The notes beneath the pieces were generated by a model. The model had not been told where the DNA came from, searched no databases, and saw only the letters and a list, made by a program, of their open reading frames with translations. Shown piece by piece: positions 1-3,669 of a stretch of DNA of 5,174 nucleotides. Source of the stretch: Gammaproteobacteria bacterium (GTDB taxonomy: Bacteria > Pseudomonadota > Gammaproteobacteria > Pseudomonadales > Azotimanducaceae); the NCBI GenBank assembly GCA_003476445.1, contig DMUF01000054.1:1-5174 (forward strand), written 5' to 3'. How positions within the stretch are numbered: the first letter of the stretch is position 1; every line of letters begins with the position of its first letter. The translations under genes and the position numbers were made by a program.

Positions 1-455
1 CCGAACAGCGTGCCCTGTGGGCCGCGCAGCACTTCTACCCGTTCCAGATCGTGCAGGCCGCCTTCCGTGGACGCGATGCCGAAGTCTTCGGAATAGGCGC
101 CGTTGAAGTAGGTCGCAACACCCGGATCACCACCCAGCGTTCGCGCCGTGCGACCAATACCACGGATGGCAGCGTCGTACGGCTGGATAGTGGTGGCCGG
201 AATATAGTTCTGCAGGTCTTCCTGGTTGCGGATATTGAAGTTCTCAAGGAACTGCGAATCGAACGCGGATATCGAGATAGCGGTATCGGATACGGTCGAT
301 TCGCGCCGCTCAGCGGTAACGATCACCTCTTCAATGCGCCGATCACCGCCCTCGGCTGCCAGCGCTGGCAACGGCGCGACCGTAGTGCCAAACGCCAGCG
401 CGATGAACAAGCCGATGGTCGGCTGCAAGCCAACCTTCCCCACGGAGTGCTTCAT
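1..455 (-). CDS. TonB-dependent outer-membrane receptor, N-terminal part (truncated by window edge)
   Basis: About 151 residues are visible; the gene continues past base 1. Residues 1-34 look like a Sec signal peptide: basic start (MKHSVGK), hydrophobic core (IGLFIALAFG) and an ALA-A cleavage site. A TonB-box-like segment, IEEVIVTAERR, follows at about residues 41-51. The plug domain then begins, with IRNQEDLQNYIP, AAIRGIG, DPGVATYFNG and the family hallmark LERVEVLRGPQGTLFG right at the edge. Such receptors import siderophores, vitamins or oligosaccharides through the outer membrane, energised by TonB-ExbBD; the visible part does not reveal the ligand. The start at 455 is preceded by AAGGGG at a workable distance. 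An in-frame ATG at 464 would sit directly against that purine run, so 455 is preferred. The gene follows the reductase and lipocalin on the same strand, but after a gap of about 390 bases, so it probably has its own promoter. Family is very likely; substrate is unknown. Confidence 0.95.
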   Translation of the reverse strand, partial: MKHSVGKVGLQPTIGLFIALAFGTTVAPLPALAAEGGDRRIEEVIVTAERRESTVSDTAISISAFDSQFLENFNIRNQEDLQNYIPATTIQPYDAAIRGIGRTARTLGGDPGVATYFNGAYSEDFGIASTEGGLHDLERVEVLRGPQGTLF

Positions 456-526
456 AGTTCTCATCCCCCTTCGCTCTGTGTCAAAGCCGTATGACGATCG
501 GATTGCGATCGAACATTGCCCCACCA

Positions 527-540
527 CCCGCCGTAGCGGG
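527..540. repeat. Short inverted repeat (5-bp stem, 4-nt loop)
   Basis: CCCGC at 527-531 and GCGGG at 536-540 are perfect complements separated by CGTA. It lies 72 bases before the receptor start codon, probably within the receptor mRNA leader. There is no T-tract on either side, so it is not an intrinsic terminator. A short G+C stem like this can occur by chance. Confidence 0.4.
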
Positions 541-571
541 CATTCACCCCCATGACAAACAGGACGACCGA

Positions 572-594
572 GTGCGGCGAACACAGTGCCGCAC
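572..594. repeat. Perfect 7-bp inverted repeat (9-nt loop) upstream of the receptor
   Basis: GTGCGGC at 572-578 is perfectly complementary to GCCGCAC at 588-594, with nine bases between. The centre is about 130 bases upstream of the receptor start. No T-run follows on either strand, which argues against a terminator. It could be an operator with dyad symmetry or an mRNA-leader stem-loop. Function is not established. Confidence 0.5.
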
Positions 595-741
595 GGTCTG
601 GACGACGCGAGCCTTGTGGCAGAGAGGATAAAAACTAGCCGCTCCACACACCCCCCAAGAAAACGGCTCACAGCACGAGAGTTCCACCGCCGGGAAGAAA
701 ATGCAAGAGGGAAGAAACAAATCCGATCAGAAATGCAACCG

Positions 742-856
742 CTTGTTAGCAGCGATTACATCGCCTTGTTTCGGTTAATCACATCGCCTTGTTCACAGCG
801 ATCGCTTCAACTTGTTAGCAGCGATCGGAAACCTCTGTTAGCAATGATCACATCGG
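742..856. repeat. Array of five degenerate 23-bp tandem repeats
   Basis: Five contiguous 23-base units start at 742, 765, 788, 811 and 834 with no spacers. The consensus on the plus strand is CTTGTTAGCAGCGAT followed by YACATCGC. With C at the Y position, unit 1 differs from consensus at 1 position, unit 2 at 7 (all in one internal block), unit 3 at 6 (four in its 3' part), unit 4 at 5 (all in its 3' part) and unit 5 at 5. TGTT at unit positions 3-6 is invariant. The 15-mer CTTGTTAGCAGCGAT is identical in units 1 and 4, and ACATCGCCTTGTT is identical at 758-770 and 781-793. A 10-bp palindrome, AGCGATCGCT, lies at 797-806. The array is visibly less G+C-rich than its flanks. Its last unit overlaps the end of the lipocalin gene. 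It may be a set of protein-binding sites or a decayed minisatellite. Confidence 0.85.
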
Positions 857-1465
857 GTCGAGAGCGGGCTGGGGTACCTGTCGGATTGCGCCACGGTCGT
901 AGCCGGCTGCGACCAGGCGAGCAATGAGGTCCGCGAGATCAGCGTCGGGGATCACCGGCGTGCGCGCCATGACCCAGGCGTAATCGCGCTTCTCGCGGCC
1001 GATGATGGTGTAGCGGTAATCCGAGCTGACATAGAGGATCCGATAGTCAGCCTTGATCGGCCACACGAACTGCATGCCCCAGATTGCGTTGGTGGACGTG
1101 TCTTGTACGAAACCACGGGGGTGATAGGTTTTCAAAGGACCGTTCGCCGCGCCCTTCCGAAACGTGAACGTGGTCGCGATGGTGCCGTCGGGCGCACGCT
1201 CGTAGCGTTCGATGGCATGGTAAGCATCACGCTCGAGGAACGTCGGGATATTCGCGATGACGTACCAATCGCCCATGAAACGGTCGAGGTCAACCGCCGA
1301 TGCAAGGGGCAGGGGACCATAAGCCGGCTGTGTGGCACAGGCCGAGAGCAGGAGCGAGAGCAACCAGAGATGCCTGAGCCGGGAACGCACCGGGGTCAGC
1401 TGGCGTGCGGAGTACGGGCGATGAAGTTGTCCCTGGCGAAAGAGGAAAGCGGCGCGAGCTTGCAT
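848..1465 (-). CDS. Lipocalin family lipoprotein (Blc-like)
   Basis: This 205-residue protein has a short hydrophobic stretch ending in a lipobox (LLLSAC, lipidated Cys43). Residue 44 after the Cys is Ala, not Asp, which by the usual sorting rule predicts outer-membrane placement. The lipocalin core begins with the signature GDWYVIANIP at residues 65-74. It continues through ERYERAPDG and FVWPIKADYRILYVSSDYRYTIIG to RDYAWVMAR at 160-168, matching the layout of bacterial Blc and apolipoprotein D-type lipocalins. Members of that family bind fatty acids or lysophospholipids in a beta-barrel pocket and are tied to membrane maintenance. The ATG at 1465 has a well-spaced GGAG but leaves an unusually long basic region before the hydrophobic core. 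A GTG at 1390 would give a normal 17-residue lipoprotein leader but lacks a clear ribosome site. The gene lies 66 bp behind the reductase on the same strand, probably in one transcript. The family call is firm; the exact start is not. Confidence 0.92.
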   Translation of the reverse strand: MQARAAFLFRQGQLHRPYSARQLTPVRSRLRHLWLLSLLLSACATQPAYGPLPLASAVDLDRFMGDWYVIANIPTFLERDAYHAIERYERAPDGTIATTFTFRKGAANGPLKTYHPRGFVQDTSTNAIWGMQFVWPIKADYRILYVSSDYRYTIIGREKRDYAWVMARTPVIPDADLADLIARLVAAGYDRGAIRQVPQPALDPM

Positions 1466-1471
1466 AACAGA

Positions 1472-1475
1472 CTCC
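1472..1475 (-). promoter_or_regulatory. Ribosome binding site favouring the long lipocalin start
   Basis: GGAG on the minus strand sits six bases before the ATG at 1465. This supports the long form of the lipocalin, although the lipoprotein signal peptide alone would fit the GTG at 1390 better. Confidence 0.5.
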
Positions 1476-1531
1476 GGAGCGGGGGCGCGCAGCCTGCGGC
1501 GCTCGCCGTCAGAGGTCCGTGAAAGCCAGTT

Positions 1532-2362
1532 TCAGCCGGACTCAGGGTCGAACATCGGGGTCCAGGTGTCGAGACTGTAAGCCCCATCGGCGATCAGATC
1601 GGCGCCGTTGATGTAGCGCGCAGCGGGTGAGCAGAGAAACGCGCAGATTGCGGCGACCTCATCCACATCACCCAGTCGGTGCGCCGGAATGTCACGAAGC
1701 GCATGCCGCTCGTAATCCGGCACGTCCGCATGCGCGAACTCTTCTTCGCGCACGCCCTCGGTTGCGATGGTTCCGGGAGCCAGCGCGTTGACGGTGACAC
1801 CCTTGCGGGCCAGGTAATACGCCAGCGAGCGCGTCATGCTAACCACTCCTGCCCGCGCGGCGCCGGAGTGGATAAAGGGCGGGGCCCCGCGTTCAAACGA
1901 ATAGATGTGCACGATGTTTACGATGCTGCCCGTACCGCGTGCAACCATGTGTCGCGCAACACGCTGGGTCACGTTCCAGGTGCCATTGAGATTGAGATCG
2001 ATGACCGAGCGCCAGCCGTTGTCACTGATATCAAACGGACGCGCTGGGAACTGCCCACCCGCGTTGTTGATGAGGAAATCGATCTGACCGAACCGTTCTA
2101 GGCTGCGCTCGATCAGCGCATCGACCTGACCGACGTCGCGGATATTGGTGGGCACCGCAAGGCACTGCCGACCGAGAGCCTCGATCTCAGCGCGGGTCGA
2201 CTCGAGCCGCTCCGTCTGACGGCTTGCAATCACTACGTCGGCGCCAAGCCGGGCAAAGGCGAGTGCGATACCGCGTCCTATGCCGCGCCCGCCGCCCGTG
2301 ACAAGGACGACGCGATCCGCGAACAGACTGGGGGCAAAAGTGGAAAGAGGTGGCGCTTGCAT
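1532..2362 (-). CDS. SDR family oxidoreductase, trans-2-enoyl-CoA reductase (PECR)-like
   Basis: This is a 276-residue short-chain dehydrogenase/reductase, a usual length for the family. The Rossmann cofactor motif TGGGRGIG is at residues 22-29. IASRQTERLE at about 45-54 carries a basic residue after the second strand, which favours NADP(H). NNAG is at 99-102, Asn124 lies in NLNG, and APG is at 195-197. Several stretches (IASR.xERL, NIR, FGQIDFLINNAGGQF, HSGAARAGV, SLA) resemble the peroxisomal trans-2-enoyl-CoA reductase and 2,4-dienoyl-CoA reductase branch as I recall it, so the likely substrate is an unsaturated acyl-CoA. The classical YxxxK is absent: the aligned segment is S166-G-A-A-R170, and the position of the usual Ser is filled by V151/H152. 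Tyr154 may take over, as in dienoyl-CoA reductases. An in-frame ATG at 2443 would add 27 residues with no resemblance to the family. The start at 2362 is chosen because a modest AGG precedes it and the Rossmann strand begins soon after. The lipocalin follows. Confidence 0.9.
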   Translation of the reverse strand: MQAPPLSTFAPSLFADRVVLVTGGGRGIGRGIALAFARLGADVVIASRQTERLESTRAEIEALGRQCLAVPTNIRDVGQVDALIERSLERFGQIDFLINNAGGQFPARPFDISDNGWRSVIDLNLNGTWNVTQRVARHMVARGTGSIVNIVHIYSFERGAPPFIHSGAARAGVVSMTRSLAYYLARKGVTVNALAPGTIATEGVREEEFAHADVPDYERHALRDIPAHRLGDVDEVAAICAFLCSPAARYINGADLIADGAYSLDTWTPMFDPESG

Positions 2363-2433
2363 GAGCGTGGCCTGCCTGACCCGTTGCCGGGACGATACGA
2401 GAAACCAGGCGATCTCGCGAGCCCAATGCGCGC

Positions 2434-2462
2434 TTGAACACACGCGCAGCCAGGACTACCGT
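2434..2462 (+). promoter_or_regulatory. Possible sigma-70 promoter for the acetyltransferase gene
   Basis: TTGAAC (2434-2439) and TACCGT (2457-2462) are separated by 17 bases in the divergent gap between the reductase and the acetyltransferase. The -35 box is good, but the -10 box matches only three consensus positions. Position and orientation fit; sequence support is weak. Confidence 0.25.
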
Positions 2463-2530
2463 CCGCACCTGCCGCGGTTGTCGAGATGATCTTTGCGACC
2501 GGCTCCAAACCCCTCTTCGAATCGCCAATC

Positions 2531-2923
2531 ATGATCAGACCGCGCCACCTCGAAACCTTTCGCCCCTGGGACTATGAAATGCCCTGGGACCTGCTTCTAA
2601 GCGTCGATGCGGATCGAGCGATACTGGAGCAGGTGGTCGCGCTCGAGCTGGTCCGCGTAGCCAAACTTGAGGGCCGCATCGTTGGGGCCTACGGCATTCG
2701 GCCGCAGACGCCCACCTGCTATGAGCTTGTCACGCTGGTCGTGGAGGAAGGCTGGCGCGGACGGGCTTTCGGTCGCTGGTTACTCGGTCACGCGCTCGGT
2801 CTGGCGGAATCACGCGGCGGGCGCGAAGTTCTGGTGCGGGGCCAGCATCATGCCGCCTTCCTGCAGCGCTTCGGCTTCGAGCCGAGCGGCAGCGACCTGC
2901 GGCTCGAACTCACGCCGGAATAG
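2531..2923 (+). CDS. GNAT family N-acetyltransferase
   Basis: This is a 130-residue protein, typical of a minimal single-domain GNAT enzyme that transfers an acetyl group from acetyl-CoA to an amine. The sequence shows GRIVGAYGIRP (beta-strand region), ELVTLVVEEGWRGRAFGRWLLGHAL (beta4 and the pyrophosphate-binding loop; R-G-R-A-F-G replaces the usual R/Q-x-x-G-x-G, with Ala at the first Gly) and AAFLQRFGFEP (the common C-terminal xYxxxGF-type segment). The early MPWDLLL motif resembles small GNATs of the YvbK kind. Substrate cannot be inferred. An upstream in-frame ATG at 2486 would add MIFATGSKPLFESPI. Neither start has a convincing ribosome site; 2531 is preferred because the recognisable fold starts right after it (MIRP). 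The gene is divergent from the reductase and convergent with the isomerase. Confidence 0.85.
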   Translation: MIRPRHLETFRPWDYEMPWDLLLSVDADRAILEQVVALELVRVAKLEGRIVGAYGIRPQTPTCYELVTLVVEEGWRGRAFGRWLLGHALGLAESRGGREVLVRGQHHAAFLQRFGFEPSGSDLRLELTPE

Positions 2924-2929
2924 AGAAAC

Positions 2930-3529
2930 TCAGGTCGGCAGGTTGTCGGTGCGCGCCTTGCGACCCAGATAGCCGCCGTGATGACGAAGCCCATAGTCTT
3001 CACGCGTCACGCCCTTCGCCTCCATCAGCGCAAGCGCGATGGCGTCGCTGATGGCGAGCATCACCGCCATGCTGGCGCTGGGGGTGAGTCCGAGCGGGCA
3101 GGGCTCTTCGATCACACCCATATCAAGCACGATATCCGCGAGCGCCCGCAGCTCCGAATCCGGGTGCGAGGTGACCCCGATCACGGTCGCGACGCCAAGG
3201 TGGCGCGCAAGCTCCGAAATCTCGAGCACCTCGCGGCTTTTGCCACTGGTCGAGAATGCGATCAGCACGTCGCCCTTGGCGGCGAGACCAAGATCGCCGT
3301 GTGCTGCTTCCGCGGGGTGAATGAAATCCGCGGGCGTCGCGGTGGAGCACAGCGTTGCCGCGAACTTGCGCGCTATGTGCCCGGCCTTGCCAATACCCGT
3401 GGTCAGCACCTTGCCGCGGCAGTCACGCAGGGTGATGACGGCCTGCTCGAAGGTGTCGTCGATCTGCACCCGGCTGATCGCGGCGGCCTCTGCGGCAAGC
3501 ACCGCGCGCATGCGTTCCTGGATATCCAT
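2930..3529 (-). CDS. Single-domain SIS sugar-phosphate isomerase (KpsF/GutQ/KdsD family)
   Basis: This 199-residue protein is a complete SIS domain of the arabinose-5-phosphate isomerase family, which interconverts D-ribulose 5-phosphate and D-arabinose 5-phosphate on the way to KDO. Motifs in order: TGIGKAGHIARKFAATL (43-60), FIHPAEAAHGDLG (69-81), FSTSGKSREV (92-101), EEPCPLGLTPSASM (141-154) and HHGGYLGRK (183-191). Lys48, His77 and Glu100 keep the same spacing as the reported active-site residues Lys59, His88 and Glu111 of E. coli KdsD, and His183 corresponds to His193. The two CBS domains that follow the SIS domain in KdsD/GutQ (about 328 residues) are missing, and the usual HPGG is HHGG. 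The start at 3529 has GGAG six bases upstream. The neighbouring divergent hexosaminidase suggests a role in carbohydrate catabolism or envelope sugar supply rather than a certain KDO role. Cytoplasmic. The family is secure; the exact sugar is not. Confidence 0.92.
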   Translation of the reverse strand: MDIQERMRAVLAAEAAAISRVQIDDTFEQAVITLRDCRGKVLTTGIGKAGHIARKFAATLCSTATPADFIHPAEAAHGDLGLAAKGDVLIAFSTSGKSREVLEISELARHLGVATVIGVTSHPDSELRALADIVLDMGVIEEPCPLGLTPSASMAVMLAISDAIALALMEAKGVTREDYGLRHHGGYLGRKARTDNLPT

Positions 3530-3556
3530 GTCCTGCTCCGGGGGTCGAGGCGGCGC

Positions 3557-3585
3557 ATGGTGTCACGCGCGTTGGACCCGCTCAA
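3557..3585 (-). promoter_or_regulatory. Possible promoter for the SIS isomerase
   Basis: On the minus strand TTGAGC (3580-3585) and CACCAT (3557-3562) are spaced by 17 bases and end 27 bases before the isomerase start. The -10 box matches consensus at only three positions, so this is a tentative call based on spacing and place. Confidence 0.25.
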
Positions 3586-3606
3586 GGCTGGGCGCGAGAC
3601 CCTGCG

Positions 3607-3635
3607 TTGACAGCGCAAGTCCTGACTCGCAGAGT
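3607..3635 (+). promoter_or_regulatory. Possible sigma-70 promoter for the hexosaminidase gene
   Basis: A perfect -35 hexamer, TTGACA (3607-3612), is followed after 17 bases by CAGAGT (3630-3635), a weak -10 matching three consensus positions. It lies 34 bases before the hexosaminidase start, giving a short leader. The 13-bp inverted repeat at 3624-3636 covers the -10 box, as an operator would. Support is moderate for the -35 and weak for the -10. Confidence 0.4.
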
Positions 3636-3636
3636 C
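3624..3636. repeat. 13-bp inverted repeat over the putative hexosaminidase promoter
   Basis: GACTC-GCA-GAGTC forms a perfect 5-bp dyad with a 3-bp centre. It sits between the isomerase and hexosaminidase genes and overlaps the predicted -10 box. It may be a repressor half-site pair; short dyads of this size can also arise by chance. Confidence 0.4.
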
Positions 3637-3658
3637 GAGCGCCACCCACGCGGACGCC

Positions 3659-3662
3659 GGAG
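3659..3662 (+). promoter_or_regulatory. Ribosome binding site of the hexosaminidase
   Basis: GGAG lies seven bases before the ATG at 3670 and decides the start in favour of 3670 over the in-frame ATG at 3706, which has only a weak AGG. This matters because neither start gives a signal peptide. Confidence 0.6.
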
Positions 3663-3669
3663 TCGGCTG

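Larger units (their letters stand above)
456..847. other. Long non-coding region upstream of the receptor gene
   Basis: No convincing gene is found on either strand here. On the minus strand it is the region between the lipocalin stop and the receptor start. It contains two perfect inverted repeats (527-540 and 572-594) near the receptor and a degenerate 23-bp tandem repeat array at the lipocalin end (742-856). No clear sigma-70 promoter was found: a TAGTTTTTAT stretch on the minus strand (about 629-638) is AT-rich enough for a -10 region, but it has no good -35 partner. No intrinsic terminator with a T-run follows the lipocalin. The length suggests a regulated leader or promoter for the receptor. 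Confidence 0.7.

Noticed and set aside
462..464. Alternative receptor start three codons upstream
   Set aside because: The ATG is in frame but abuts the purine-rich ribosome site, leaving no spacing; 455 is better placed.
51..494. Plus-strand open frame opposite the TonB-dependent receptor
   Set aside because: The minus-strand frame gives signal peptide, TonB box and plug motifs; the plus-strand product resembles nothing.
456..741. Cobalamin riboswitch upstream of the TonB-dependent receptor
   Set aside because: I looked for the conserved B12-box and core motifs on the minus strand and found only partial, scattered matches such as GGCACTG.
834..847. Intrinsic terminator after the lipocalin
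   Set aside because: No stable stem followed by a T-run is present on the minus strand downstream of the stop.
742..856. CRISPR array
   Set aside because: The 23-bp units are directly adjacent with no unique spacers, are degenerate, and no cas genes are present.
586..927. Plus-strand open frame running through the tandem repeats
   Set aside because: It spans the intergenic repeats and the opposite strand of the lipocalin end, has no recognisable domain, and its start lacks a ribosome site.
1679..2101. Plus-strand open frame opposite the reductase
   Set aside because: Antisense to a well-conserved SDR gene, with no motifs of its own.
2363..2443. 27-residue N-terminal extension of the reductase from the ATG at 2443
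   Set aside because: The extra residues do not look like SDR sequence or a targeting peptide, and the family fold begins shortly after the ATG at 2362.
2978..3610. Long plus-strand open frame opposite the SIS isomerase
   Set aside because: Its translation has no family motifs, while the minus strand encodes a complete SIS domain with all key residues. High G+C content keeps antisense frames open.
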